Assembly (NCBI RefSeq): GCF_028688855.1
Contig: NZ_JAQTXI010000027.1
Coordinates: forward strand, 1 to 42,948
Reading direction: 5' to 3'
Origin: Neomegalonema sp.
GTDB lineage: Bacteria > Pseudomonadota > Alphaproteobacteria > Rhodobacterales > Rhodobacteraceae
Length of the DNA: 42,948 nt
Part shown: positions 1 to 9,345 of the stretch, piece by piece
Layout: each line of letters starts with the position of its first letter
Position numbering within the stretch: position 1 is the first letter of the stretch
The notes under the pieces: generated by a model
Seen by the model: the letters and a program-made list of their open reading frames with translations, nothing else
Databases searched by the model: none
What the model was told of the DNA's origin: nothing
Translations under genes and position numbers: made by a program

Positions 1-108
1 CTTCACTGACGGAAAATATGAAGATTGCCGCGCTCCCTGACGCTCGGCCGGAGTCTTTATTGAACTGAGGGGCCCGAAGCCGCACCGCCAGAAGACAGGG
101 AGAGAAGG

Positions 109-1473
109 TCAGTCCGCGCTGGCCTCGCCCAGGCGCAGACCCGCAGGGGCGTGCAGATCGCGCGGCGGCGGGATCTCGGCGGGCGCAGGAGCGCCGTTCA
201 GGGCGGCGTCGAGCTTTGCGCGGTCGAGCGCGCCCTCCCAGCGGCTGACCACCACCGTCGCGACGGCGTTGCCGATGAAGTTCGTCACCGAGCGGCATTC
301 CGACATGAAGCGGTCCACCCCGAGGATCAGCGCGATGCCCGCCACCGGCACCGTCGGCACGACGGAGAGCGTCGCCGCCAGGGTGATGAATCCGGCGCCC
401 GTCACGCCCGCCGCGCCCTTCGAGGAGAGCATGGCCACCAGAAGCAGCATGATCTGATCGCCCAGCGAGAGGTCGATGTCGGTGGCCTGCGCGATGAAGA
501 GCGCCGCCAGGGTCATGTAGATGTTCGTGCCGTCGAGGTTGAAGGAATAGCCCGTCGGCACCACCATGCCGACCACCGGGCGGGCGCATCCGGCGCGCTC
601 CATCTTCTCCATCAGCGCGGGCAGCGCCGATTCGGAAGAGGAGGTGCCCAGAACCAGCAGGATCTCGGTCTTGAGGTAGGAGATCAGCCGGAAGATCGAG
701 AAGCCGTTGAGCGCGCTCATCGCCCCGAGGATCACGACCACGAAGAGCGCCGAGGTCAGATAGAAGGTGCCCACCAGCGCCGCGAGGTTCACGATGGCCC
801 CCACGCCGTATTTGCCGATGGTGAAGGCGAAGGCACCGAAGGCCCCGATGGGCGCCGCGCGCATGAGGACGTCCACCACGCGGAAGACCACGCTTCCGGC
901 GGCCTCCAGCAGCGTGACGACCGGACGCGCCTTCTCGCCGACGAGGATCACGCCCACGCCGAAGAGGATCGCCACGAAGAGCACCTGAAGGATGTTCCCC
1001 TGAGCGAAGGCCGAAACCATGGTGTTGGGGATGATGTCGAGCATGAAGCCCGTCAGGGTGGACTGATGGGCCTGGGAGGCGTAGCCCTGCACCGCCGAGG
1101 CGTCGAGCGAGGCGGGGTCGATGTGCATTCCGGCGCCGGGGCGCACCACGTTGGCCACGATCAGCCCCACGATCAGCGCCAGCGTCGAGAAGAACAGGAA
1201 ATAGCCGAAGGCCTTGCCCGCCACCGAGCCGACCCCCTTGAGGTCGCCCATCCCCGCGAGCCCGGTCACGATGGTGATGAAGATCACCGGAGCGATGATC
1301 ATCTTGACCAGCTTGATGAAGCCGTCGCCGAGGGGTTTCAGGGACTCGCCGACGCTGGGCCAGAAATGGCCGATCAGCGCGCCGAGGACGATGGCCACGA
1401 TGACCTGAACATAAAGATGCCGGTAAAACGGACGCGCGGCGTGAGGCGCCGCCTGAGCAGGATCGATCCGCAC
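109..1473 (-). CDS. dctA: C4-dicarboxylate:cation symporter DctA
   Basis: Inner-membrane symporter of the DAACS family that takes up succinate, fumarate and malate. The 454-residue product has the family hallmarks in order: a serine-rich SSSESALP loop, [26 protein letters not shown] and [18 protein letters not shown], set among about eight hydrophobic segments. I chose the GTG at 1473 because a GGAGGAGA ribosome site sits just upstream and the protein then begins near the first membrane segment. An ATG at 1536 would add 21 arginine-rich residues. It is transcribed divergently from dctB-dctD, the classical arrangement in which the two-component pair controls the transporter. The length is normal for the family and no defects are seen. 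Confidence 0.95.
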   Translation of the reverse strand: MRIDPAQAAPHAARPFYRHLYVQVIVAIVLGALIGHFWPSVGESLKPLGDGFIKLVKMIIAPVIFITIVTGLAGMGDLKGVGSVAGKAFGYFLFFSTLALIVGLIVANVVRPGAGMHIDPASLDASAVQGYASQAHQSTLTGFMLDIIPNTMVSAFAQGNILQVLFVAILFGVGVILVGEKARPVVTLLEAAGSVVFRVVDVLMRAAPIGAFGAFAFTIGKYGVGAIVNLAALVGTFYLTSALFVVVILGAMSALNGFSIFRLISYLKTEILLVLGTSSSESALPALMEKMERAGCARPVVGMVVPTGYSFNLDGTNIYMTLAALFIAQATDIDLSLGDQIMLLLVAMLSSKGAAGVTGAGFITLAATLSVVPTVPVAGIALILGVDRFMSECRSVTNFIGNAVATVVVSRWEGALDRAKLDAALNGAPAPAEIPPPRDLHAPAGLRLGEASAD

Positions 1474-1629
1474 TGAGGTCTCCTCCAGATTTCGGATGGC
1501 GATTCTCCGTCGCCATGGGTGACGTCGTTCCGTCATGAAAGCAGGAGGGCCGCCCCAGACGCAGAAAAGAGGTTTCAGGCCTCAATTCCTTGATTTTCTT
1601 GCGCGTCGCCTGGAATCGCCGCGGATTCA

Positions 1630-1647
1630 TGTGTGCTTTTCCACATA
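1630..1647. promoter_or_regulatory. candidate operator between dctA and dctB
   Basis: An imperfect inverted repeat, TGTGTG-N6-CACATA, lies in the AT-richer part of the dctA/dctB intergenic region, about 60 bp upstream of dctB. Its symmetry suggests a dimeric regulator; DctD is the obvious candidate but this is inference. It is a single copy, so chance occurrence cannot be excluded. Confidence 0.3.
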
Positions 1648-1706
1648 TTTCCCGGATGCTAGTGTGAAAAACGAAACATCGGGGATCGCTCCATGGCCGC
1701 CCTTCC

Positions 1707-3332
1707 ATGACTCCTTCCGGGCCGCCGCCTTCGCGCCGCGCGCTCCTGCGCCTCCTGATCGTCGCGACGGTCGGGGCTCTGGCGCTCGCCTTCCACCTCG
1801 GGCGTCAGGGCGCCGAGGCGCGCATCGCCGAACAGGCGCAGATCGCGGCGCTGTCTCGGGCCCAGGCTCTGGAGAGCGTCATGGCCACCCAGCGCGCCGT
1901 GGCCGCCGTCCTCGCCGACGACGGCCTGGCGCGGGAGGCTCTGGCGCGGCCCTCGCCGCAGGCCGAGGAAGCCGCCTCGCGCAAGCTCGAAAGGCTGCGC
2001 GCCGAGACCGGCAGCACGGTGATCTATCTCCTCGACCGGGAAGGCGTGGCGGTGGCCGCCTCGAACTGGGAGGAGGAGGTCAGCTTCGTCGGTCAGGATT
2101 ACAGCTTCCGCGCCTATTTCTCCGAGGCGATGGAGAAGGGCCTCGCGCTGGAGTTCGCTCTGGGCTCGGTCAGCCGACGCCCCGGCCTCTATCTCTCGCA
2201 TGACCTGCGCGAGGGAGCGCGGATCCTCGGCGTGGTGGTCGTGAAGATGGAGTTCGACGCGCTGGAGGAGGCCTGGGCCCGGGGCTCCGACAGAACCTAC
2301 GTCACGGATGGGGCGGGTCTGGTGGCGCTCTCCTCCGATCCCTCGACGCGTTTCGGCGCGCCGCCGGATCTGCGCGGCTTCATCCTCGCGCGACGACCCG
2401 TGCAGGGCGCGGAGGGCTGGTCGCTGACGCTCGCCGCTCCGGAGGCTCCGGCCTGGCGGGCGGGGCTGCTGACGGCGGCGGGCGCTTCGGGGCTTCTGCT
2501 GGCGCTGGGGGCTCTGCTGCTGCGGGTGGGCCGGGCGCGGCGTCGTCGCGAGGCTCTGGAGCGGGCGGTGGAGGAGCGCACCCGCGACCTCACCGCCGAA
2601 ATGCGCGAGCGCCGCCGCGCGGAGGAGCGTCTGGAGCGGATGCAGGCCGATCTGGAGCAGGCCAACAAGCTCGCGACTCTGGGTCAGGTCACGGCGGGCA
2701 TCGCCCATGAGGTGAACCAGCCCCTTGCGACCATCCGGCTCCTCGCGGACAACGGCATGGCGCTTCTGCCCGCCGACCCCGAGGAGGCCCGCGAGAACCT
2801 CAGGGGCGTGGCGCGCATGTCCGACCGCATCGCCGAGATCATCGCCCATCTGCGCGGCTTCGCCCGCAAGGCCACGGGCGGCGTCGGGCCGGTTTCGGTC
2901 AAGGAGGCGGTGGAGGCCTCCCTCCTGCTGACGGCCTCGCGCCGGAGGGCCGAGGGGGGTCGGATCGGCGTCGAGGGGCTCGCGCCGGATCTGCGCGTGC
3001 GGGCCGAGGCCGTGCGGCTGGAGCAGATTCTGGTGAATCTGCTCCAGAACGCTCAGGACGCCGTCTCGGGCCTTCCCGATCCCGGGATCCGGATCACGGT
3101 GGCGGCCGCGCCCGAGGAGGTCGAGATCGCGGTCTCGGACGACGGGCCGGGCCTGAGCCCCGCCATGGCCGCGCAGATCTTCACGCCCTTCGCCACCAGC
3201 AAGAGCGACGGGCTCGGGCTCGGGCTGGTGATCTCGCGGGACATCGCGCGCGATCTCGGCGGAGACCTGACCGCCGATCCGCCGCGCTCCGGCGCGGGGG
3301 CGACCTTCCGCCTGAGGCTTCCGCGCGCATGA
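1707..3332 (+). CDS. dctB: C4-dicarboxylate sensor histidine kinase DctB
   Basis: Membrane sensor kinase of the DctB family, 541 residues. An N-terminal membrane segment (about residues 9-30) is followed by a periplasmic Cache-type sensing region of roughly 220 residues. A second membrane segment (about 250-272) leads into an arginine/glutamate-rich coiled coil. The HisKA box has the phospho-accepting histidine in GIAHEVNQPLATIR, and the ATPase domain has NLLQNAQDAV, DDGPGL and GLGLGLVISRDI. The stop overlaps the dctD start (ATGA), so the two are translationally coupled. By family knowledge it senses external dicarboxylate, sometimes together with DctA, and phosphorylates DctD. All kinase motifs are intact. 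Confidence 0.93.
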   Translation: MTPSGPPPSRRALLRLLIVATVGALALAFHLGRQGAEARIAEQAQIAALSRAQALESVMATQRAVAAVLADDGLAREALARPSPQAEEAASRKLERLRAETGSTVIYLLDREGVAVAASNWEEEVSFVGQDYSFRAYFSEAMEKGLALEFALGSVSRRPGLYLSHDLREGARILGVVVVKMEFDALEEAWARGSDRTYVTDGAGLVALSSDPSTRFGAPPDLRGFILARRPVQGAEGWSLTLAAPEAPAWRAGLLTAAGASGLLLALGALLLRVGRARRRREALERAVEERTRDLTAEMRERRRAEERLERMQADLEQANKLATLGQVTAGIAHEVNQPLATIRLLADNGMALLPADPEEARENLRGVARMSDRIAEIIAHLRGFARKATGGVGPVSVKEAVEASLLLTASRRRAEGGRIGVEGLAPDLRVRAEAVRLEQILVNLLQNAQDAVSGLPDPGIRITVAAAPEEVEIAVSDDGPGLSPAMAAQIFTPFATSKSDGLGLGLVISRDIARDLGGDLTADPPRSGAGATFRLRLPRA

Positions 3333-4687
3333 CCGACAGGACCGAACGCCCTCTCGTCCGGCTGGCGGACGACGACGCCGACCTTCTCGCGGCCCAGATG
3401 CAGGCCCTGCGCATCGCGGGCTTCCGGGCCGAAGGCTTCTCCGACGGCGCCGAGGCCCTCAAGGGCCTGACCGCCGATTATCCCGGCGTGATCCTGACCG
3501 ACGTGCGGATGCCGGGGCTCGACGGGCTGGAGCTCTTCCGGCGCGTGCAGGCCATCGACGAGGATCTGCCGGTGATCCTCATGACCGGCCACGGCGACAT
3601 CGCCATGGCGGTGGAGGCGATCCGCGCGGGGGCCTGGGATTTCCTCACCAAGCCGGTGGGGCTGGATCAGCTCGCGGCCGCCCTGAGGCGCGCGGCTCAG
3701 GCGCGGTCTCTGGTGATGGAGAACCGTCGGCTGCGGGCCATGAGGGCGGATTCCGTCGCGCCGCATCAGCTGCTCGGGGCGAGCCCGGCGACGGCGCGTC
3801 TGCGCGAGGCCGTGGCGCGCATCGGCGAGGCGGGCGTGGACGCCCTGATCACCGGCCCCGCCGGAGCGGGCAAGGAGGCGGTCGCGCGCGCGATCCACGC
3901 CGAGGGGCGAGGGCGGGGCTTCCTGCACGTCGCCTGCGACGCGCTGGACGAATCCCGCTTCGACCTCGAATTCTTCGGCGCCGAGCCGGGCCATGCGGGG
4001 GCGCCTCGCCATGCGCGGCTCGGGGGGCGCATCGAGAAGGCCCATCGCGGGACTCTGTTCCTCGATCAGGCGGACAGGCTGCCGCCCGGCTTGCAGGCGC
4101 GTCTTCTGCATGTGATCGAGGCGCGGGAGTTCTGGCCCGTGGGCGCGGCGACGCCCCGTCCTCTGGAGATGCGCGTCCTGGCCTCGACGCGGGAGAATCT
4201 GGAGCTTCTGGCCGCCGAGGGGCGCTTCCGCGCCGATCTGCATCACCGGCTCGCGGGGGTGACCTTGCAGGTTCCCGCTCTGGCGGAGCGGCGCGAGGAT
4301 ACGCCGATCCTTTTCCGTTATTTCCTTCTGGCGGCCTGCAAGCGGCTGAATCTTCCCGTCCCGAGGATCACGCCTCAGGCTCAGGCGCGGCTGACGGCTC
4401 ACGGCTGGCCGGGCAACGCCCGGGAGTTGCGGCAATTCGCCGAGGTTCAGGCTCTGGGGGCGCCGCTGGAGGACGAGCCCGTCGAGACGGCCGAGGAGGG
4501 TCCGACGGATCTCGCGGGGATGGTGGCGCGCTATGAGGCGAGCCTCCTGCGGGAGGCTCTGCGGGCCACGGGAGGCCACGCCGCCCGCGCCATGGAGCGG
4601 CTGAATCTGCCGCGCAAGACCTTTTACGACAAGCTGGCGCGTCACGGCATCCGCGCCGAGGAGTTCCGCGAACGTAGGGAAGGCTGA
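3329..4687 (+). CDS. dctD: DctD-type response regulator with degenerate AAA+ motifs
   Basis: The 452-residue protein has a receiver domain (phospho-acceptor Asp58 in LTDVRMPG), a sigma-54-activator-type AAA+ domain and a C-terminal Fis-type helix-turn-helix (ATGGHAARAMERLNLPRKTF). Walker A is intact (GPAGAGKE, about 176-183). The sigma-54-contacting GAFTGA loop is replaced by GHAGAP (about 221-226), and Walker B reads FLDQAD, with Gln where Glu is expected. Together these suggest weakened ATP hydrolysis or a mode of action not based on sigma-54, as known for some alphaproteobacterial NtrC proteins. It overlaps dctB by 4 nt and its role is presumably control of dctA. The identity as DctD rests on context and architecture. 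Confidence 0.88.
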   Translation: MTDRTERPLVRLADDDADLLAAQMQALRIAGFRAEGFSDGAEALKGLTADYPGVILTDVRMPGLDGLELFRRVQAIDEDLPVILMTGHGDIAMAVEAIRAGAWDFLTKPVGLDQLAAALRRAAQARSLVMENRRLRAMRADSVAPHQLLGASPATARLREAVARIGEAGVDALITGPAGAGKEAVARAIHAEGRGRGFLHVACDALDESRFDLEFFGAEPGHAGAPRHARLGGRIEKAHRGTLFLDQADRLPPGLQARLLHVIEAREFWPVGAATPRPLEMRVLASTRENLELLAAEGRFRADLHHRLAGVTLQVPALAERREDTPILFRYFLLAACKRLNLPVPRITPQAQARLTAHGWPGNARELRQFAEVQALGAPLEDEPVETAEEGPTDLAGMVARYEASLLREALRATGGHAARAMERLNLPRKTFYDKLARHGIRAEEFRERREG

Positions 4688-4879
4688 CAGCCGCCTGATC
4701 CAGTGCGTGCTCACGTTTATGGTGGGCGTCAATTTTTGCGCAGTGGGTGATTTCTCGTCCAGGATCCCGATCTGAAATACTTTATCAGGCTGAGAGCCTG
4801 GCCTATAAAGGCTATAAAGGATTGAGCGGTTTCAGGAGGTTGTGGTTCTGTTCGGTTGCGTGACTGAACGGAGCCTCTG

Positions 4880-5715
4880 ATGACCTGGACTGAAGCCGCC
4901 CGCCGGGATTATCGGTGGGACGCTGCGCGTTATGCAAGCGATCTGACCGACCAGGAATGGGCCTTGGTCGCGCCCTGTCTCCCCAGACCTTGGCGGATCG
5001 GCCGCCCCCGTGAGGCGGACCTTCGGGAGGTGATGAACGCGATCCTCCATGTGGCGAGCAGCGGCTGTCCGTGGCGGATGCTCCCGAAGGATTTCCCGCC
5101 GCGCACGACGGTGAAACGGTATTTTGACGACTGGCGCGATAGGGGCGTGCTTATGGTGCTGCGGTTTCATCTGGCGATGGCGACGCGGGGGCTGGAAGGG
5201 CGACAAGCCCAGCCGACGGCGGGAATCATCGACAGCCAGAGCATGAAAACCACAGAAGCCGGAGGGAGTTGCGGCTACGACGCGGGCAAGAAGGTCAAGG
5301 GCCGCAAGCGCCATATCCTGGTCGATATGCTGGGTCTGGTCTTTGGCCGCAGGGTCCACTCCGCCGATCTTCAGGATCGGGACGGCGTGTCTTTCCTCCT
5401 CAGATCCGTCCGCCATCTCTGTCCATGGCTGCGCCATGTCTTCGCCGACAGCGGCTATGCTGGCCCAAAGCTGAGGAAGCTATCCAGAAGATCGGCGACT
5501 GGGTTTTGCAGATCGTCAGGCGCTCCGACGTCGCCGAGGGCTTCGAGGTCGTCCCAAAGCGATGGGTGGTCGAAAGGATCTTCGCATGGCTCGGCAGATG
5601 CAGGCGCCTCGCAAAATCTTGGGAAGCCTCCACAGCATCCGATGAGGCCTGGATCGACGTCGCCCACATTCGCTTCACGACAAGACGTCTCGCAAGGTAT
5701 TGCAGCTGCTCATAG
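4880..5715 (+). pseudogene. IS5-family transposase, split by a -1 frameshift
   Basis: The first frame carries the IS5-type N-terminus (LTDQEWALVAPCLP, GCPWRMLPKDFPP) and the DDE positions IIDSQS and FADSGYAGPK. It then leaves the conserved reading. The -1 frame continues correctly as AEEAIQKIGDW and PKRWVVERIFAWLGRCRRLAK to the stop at 5713-5715. The switch point is the heptamer C-CCA-AAG at 5464-5470, a textbook -1 slippery sequence. The split is therefore either a programmed frameshift or a one-base deletion. The second IS5 copy reads through the corresponding site without a shift, which favours mutation slightly. Confidence 0.75.
5464..5470 (+). other. candidate -1 slippery heptamer in IS transposase
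   Basis: C-CCA-AAG is in the correct phase for both codons to re-pair one base back (CCC-AAA), and the downstream transposase frame is exactly the -1 frame. Function as a programmed site is inference. Confidence 0.4.
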
Positions 5716-5829
5716 AATTATGGACCAGGCTCTTAAGCATCGACATGCAGGAACCACCCAGCATTCCCAATCTGCCGAAGCCTGAAACGTGAGACCCTCG
5801 CCCGGCTTGGCGAGCCAATTCGAGAGCGC

Positions 5830-6265
5830 TCAAGCAAACTCGACAAGGCGCTTGTCCAGACTGACGAGCGTGGCGCCAGTCTCCGCAGCGATCGCCAGAT
5901 GCAGCGCCTCTCCCGCCCTCAAACCCAGAGCATATTGGTCAGAGAACCGGGCGGCGGCGGCGAAGCCGGCCGTCTCCACCGGTAGCACTTTCAAAAGCCT
6001 TCAGGATCAGACGCCGAAACCCCGCCAGCGCGGCGTTGGGCTCCTCCAGACCGATCTGACCCAGCCATCATCTTGATGGACAGCGCCGCAGAAAATTCGG
6101 TCGTCACCCAAGGATTGACCGCAAGCTCTTCAGGATCCGCCGAGGCCAGAAAGCGTTGCGCCCGGTCAGTCGCTGTTGTTGGATGAGAGAACACGAAACC
6201 GGGGGCGCCGAGGCCAAGTGCCTCGACCTGCATGGCCAGATCGCCATGGGGGGGGGTCAATTTCA
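5830..6265 (-). pseudogene. vapC: VapC-type PIN-domain toxin, degenerate
   Basis: Read on the minus strand, three consecutive frames piece together a PIN-domain toxin: ATDRAQRFLASADPEELAV and WVTTEFSAALSIKM, then GQIGLEEPNAALAGFRRLI, then VLPVETAGFAAAARFSDQY and LGLRAGEALHLAIAAETG, ending LDKRLVEFA with a stop at 5830-5832. At least two frameshifts separate the pieces. The N-terminal strand that normally carries the first catalytic aspartate (MxxLDTS-like) is not recognisable near the run of nine G at about 6247-6256. No antitoxin gene is recognisable upstream. It lies between two IS elements and is surely non-functional. Confidence 0.6.
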
Positions 6266-6324
6266 CTTCGCTTGAACCTTTTCGCTGGAGATCCCTTCAT
6301 GCTGGCTTCGCTGCTTCGAATCCG

Positions 6325-6560
6325 TCAGCTTGCCGTTGCGAAAAGACCTGAGCCCTCAGCCCGACGCATGAGCTCGGCGACCATATGTGCGCCCATCTTC
6401 CTCATTATGACGCGGCTATGGATTTTGACAGCGATCTCGCTGAGCCCGAGTTTTCCAGCGATCTGCTTGTTCATCATGCTGCTGAGCACATGGAGTCTAA
6501 AAGATTTGCGGCGGCGTCGCAGACCCGCCAGAGTCACATTCTCAGTTATGCACAACCGTA
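6325..6560 (-). pseudogene. LuxR-type response regulator remnant (HTH end)
   Basis: The C-terminal part reads MNKQIAGKLGLSEIAVKIHS, then a RKMGAH segment and AELMRRAE, which is the LuxR/FixJ helix-turn-helix. Upstream of about 6510 the reading degenerates into arginine-rich sequence, and no receiver domain is found. It is a fragment left among IS elements, and no function is expected. Confidence 0.55.
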
Positions 6561-6577
6561 ATCGGCTGGTCCGGGAT

Positions 6578-6772
6578 CTAACCCATTTCTGAAATGACGG
6601 GGATGAACGTACGCAGAATCTGGCGGCGACCCTGAACCACCTTCTCTTCTCTGACGACGGAGACATATTGCAGCTGCCTCGGGATGAACTGCAAGGGAAT
6701 CAACAGATCCAGATCGCCGAAGGCAAGCTCAGTAGATCGCCCCCGTTTTGACCGGACACGTGGCCTGAGCAT
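6578..6772 (-). pseudogene. unrecognised gene fragment
   Basis: A 64-residue open stretch containing LQYVSVVREEKVVQGRRQIL. I do not recognise it. Its lower GC and its position between the LuxR remnant and the second IS5 copy suggest a leftover fragment rather than a working gene. Confidence 0.2.
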
Positions 6773-6813
6773 GAAAGCCTCAAGGATATCCTTGAGGACA
6801 GACTTATTTCTGA

Positions 6814-7744
6814 GAGACTGTCTTCGAAGTCCTTTATGATTTATAATGGTTTATGATTTTTAGATTTTCCGTGTTTGCTCACGGAGGATGGGATGTGAAA
6901 GCCTGCAGATCGCCAGCGTCACGCTCGCCGAGACCTGCGCTATCCGAGCGACTTGACGGATGGGGAGTGGGCTCTGATCTGTCCGCTTCTTCCTGCAGCG
7001 CGTCGGGGCGGTCGTCGTCGGAGCGTGGACCTGAGACGAGTGCTCGAGGGTCTGCTCTACGTTCTGGAGACGGGTTGCCAATGGCGCCATCTTCCCAAGG
7101 ATTTTCCGCCGCGCAGCACGGTCTGGGGGTGTCTGGACCTGTGGGGTTATGACGGAACCCTGGCGCGGATCCATGAGGCGCTCTATCTGGCTTTGCATGA
7201 GGCTGCGGGCCGGGAAGCCAGCCCCAGCGCCACGATCCTTGACAGTCAAAGCGTGAAATCGGCGGAAAAGTGGGGCCTCGGCGCGATCCGGTCGGCTATG
7301 ACGCCGGCAAGAAGACCCAAGGAATCGAGCGCCACATCCTGGTCGATACGCTTGGTCTGATGCTGTGGATCGTCGTCCATCCCGCCTCAGTGCAGGATCG
7401 CGACGGAGCGGCGCTCGTGCTGAACCGCTGGACGAGACGACGATTTCCCTTCATCAAGACCGTCTTCGCCGATCAGGGATATCAGGGGCCGAAGGCTGAA
7501 GCAGCCATCGCCAGGATCGGCGACTGGAAACTGGAGATCGTCCGACCCGACCCAGGCCCAAAGGGGTTCGCCCTGCTCCCCAAGCGCTGGATCGTCGAAC
7601 GCACCCTCTCTTGGATCCGGCGCAACCGCCGCCTCGCTAACGACCTCGAAAATCTCGCGAGAATGGCAGAGGCCTTCGTCATCCTCACCATGAGCAAGAT
7701 CACGCTAAGACGTTTGAAAAATCATGATTTTACCGGACAGGTTC
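6814..7744 (+). mobile_element. IS5-family insertion sequence, copy 2
   Basis: The left end GAGACTGTCT at 6814 and the right end (GAACCTGTCC read on the minus strand, ending 7744) are imperfect inverted repeats, 7 of 10 positions matching. They are flanked on both sides by the triplet TGA (6811-6813 and 7745-7747), consistent with a TNA target duplication. The element is about 930 bp, like copy 1, but its transposase is only distantly similar, so this is a different element and not a duplicate. Confidence 0.6.
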
Positions 7745-7770
7745 TGACGAATATGGACGGGTTGAAGTGA
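6953..7770 (+). pseudogene. IS5-family transposase, split by a frameshift
   Basis: The N-terminal part (WALICPLLPAARRGGRRRSV, GCQWRHLPKDFPPRSTVW, ILDSQSVKSAEK) switches near 7265-7275 into the -1 frame, which continues VGYDAGKKTQGIERHILVDT, VFADQGYQGPKAEAAIARIG and PKRWIVERTLSWIRRNRRLA. The only in-frame start close to homology is TTG 6953. Conserved residues continue upstream (RYPSDL) until a stop, so the natural start is damaged. The frame also runs past the predicted right end of the element. Shifts of this kind can be programmed in IS5 relatives, but the damaged start suggests decay. Confidence 0.65.
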
Positions 7771-8703
7771 TCACGGGAACGGCCCGTCGGCGGTCCTGGC
7801 CGACGGAGGCGAAGCTTCGGATCATCGAGGAGAGTTTCGAGCCCGGTGCGACGGTTTCCTCCGTCGCGCGGCGCAACGGGGTGGCGGCGAACCTTCTAAA
7901 TCGCTGGCGTCGGTTGTCGAGCGAGGGGGGATCGCGGCTGTGGCTTCTGATGAACCTGTCGTGGGCGCTTCGGACCTTCGGCGTCTTGAGGATCGGGCCC
8001 GCGATCTTGAGTGGCTTCCAGGCCGCAAGACGATGGAGGTGGAGATCCTTCGGGAAGCTCTGGCCGGAAGCGGGTCAAAACAACCGATCTTGCGGTCGCT
8101 GTCGTCGGCTCAGGGCGCTTCCCGATGAAGCGTGCGGCTGAAGCTCTGGGTCGGCCGCCGTCAAAGGGCGCGACCATGACGGCAAGATCATGGTCGAGGC
8201 CTCGAACTTGCGCTGGTGCTCGGACGCTCTGGAGTTCGCCTGCTGGAATGGCGAGGTCATCGCATGGTCTTCATCATCGACGCCTTCAACCGCGAGATCA
8301 TTGCCTTCACCGTTCTCAGCGGATCGGAGGTCAGCGGGTCCGATATCCGCGATCTCATGCTGGAGGCCGTCGAGACCCGCTTCGGAGCCGTCAAAGCGCC
8401 AAAGCCTGTCAAGCATCTCTCTGACAACGGCGCCCCTATGTCGCCAGGGAGACCCAAGCCTTCGCAGCGGCCCTCAACCTCGTCCCCTGCTTCACGCCGG
8501 TCATGAGCCCGCAGTCCAACGGCAGGACCGAGGCCTTCGTGAAGACCTTCAAGCGGGATTATCTGCGCGTGAACCCTATGCCAGACGCAAAAACGGCGCT
8601 CGGCCAAATTCCCGGATGGATCGAGGATTACAACGAGGTCCATCCCCATTCCGCCCTCAAGATGCGCTCCCCGAGGGAGTTCATCAGAGAGAAAAACACA
8701 TAG
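7767..8703 (+). pseudogene. IS3-family orfA-orfB remnant with internal deletion
   Basis: The orfA part starts at 7767 with WPTEAKLRIIEESFEPGATV and the HTH NGVAANLLNRWRRL. After a frameshift it continues with the leucine-zipper-like DLRRLEDRARDLEWL and GRKTMEVEILREAL. The orfB part is truncated: most of its N-terminal half is missing. The catalytic core follows in changing frames (HDGKIMVEASNLRWCSDALE; MVFIIDAFNREIIAFTVLSG; HLSDNGAP; MSPQSNGRTEAFVKTFKRDY), ending WIEDYNEVHPHSALKMRSP with a stop at 8701-8703. There are several frameshifts and a large deletion, so the element is dead. Confidence 0.7.
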
Positions 8704-8736
8704 CCAGCTGTCAGCTCAAACGGGGAGCACTCCAGT

Positions 8737-9345
8737 CAGGTTCCCGATGGGAGCGCCACGACGACAGCGGCGGTCCGTCGAGCGATCCAGCAGAGTCAAG
8801 AGAGCCTGAGGTCTCCGGCCAGCCGCACCGGGATCAACCAGAAGACGGTGGCGAAGTGGAGGAAGCGGAGCTCAGCGGCAGATCTGCCGACTGGGCCGAA
8901 AGAGCCGCATTCCACGGTGTTGTCGCTGGAAGAAGAGGCGCTCGTCGTCGCTGTCCGCAAACACAGGCTGCTGGCGCTCGATGACCGCCTCTCTGCGCTT
9001 CAGGCGACGATCCCTCGCCTGAACGCGGTCTTCCCTGCATCGCTGTCTGCAGCGGCACGGCGCCTCCCGTCCGCCTGAGATGGAAGGCGCAAACAGGCGA
9101 AGAGAAAGTTCAAGAGCGCTCCGATCGGCTGTTGCCCTATTGATCATGACCCACATGTTTGAAATGCGCCGCCGCGAGAATGGCGTCGAGCGACGCTTCA
9201 CCAGGATCAATCATCCTTGGACCAAGGCCCAGGCCGAGCCGAGCCGAGCCGATGAACCGCACCATCAAGGAGGCGACCTCAACCGCTTCCACTCCGACGC
9301 CCATGATCAGTTGCGGCGACATCTTCAGGACTTCAGCGACGCCTC
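8737..9345 (+). pseudogene. IS481-family transposase remnant
   Basis: The N-terminal helix-turn-helix region reads SATTTAAVRRAIQQSQESL, GINQKTVAKWRKRS, TGPKEPHSTVLSLEEEALVV and LLALDDRLSALQATIPRL. After a frameshift come RSSLHRCLQRHGAS and a jump at about 9115-9140 to THMFEMRRRENGVERRFTRI and NHPWTKAQAE. The jump removes the middle of the catalytic domain. A further frame carries MNRTIKEAT, then DAHDQLRRHLQDF. The assignment to IS481-type integrase-core transposases rests on recognition of this pattern. Confidence 0.6.

Larger units (their letters stand above)
4794..5732 (+). mobile_element. IS5-family insertion sequence, copy 1
   Basis: The left end GAGCCTGGCCTATAA (4794-4808) and the inverted right end (5719-5732, GAGCCTGGTCCATAA read on the minus strand) match at 13 of 15 positions and enclose an IS5-type transposase. 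The flanking triplets are TGA on the left and TTA on the right. Both fit the TNA target seen in some IS5 groups, but they differ, which suggests later recombination or mutation. A 9-bp tandem repeat (ctataaagg, 4803-4820) lies just inside the left end. The element sits directly downstream of dctD. Confidence 0.75.

Noticed and set aside
1541..1556. GG-N10-GC pair on the minus strand before dctA as a sigma-54 promoter
   Set aside because: Only the GG and TGC cores fit; the rest deviates, and the local DctD lacks GAFTGA.
4688..4793. Possible extra IS end between dctD and the first IS5 copy
   Set aside because: The stretch is AT-richer, but I could not match it to a partner inverted repeat or a known end.
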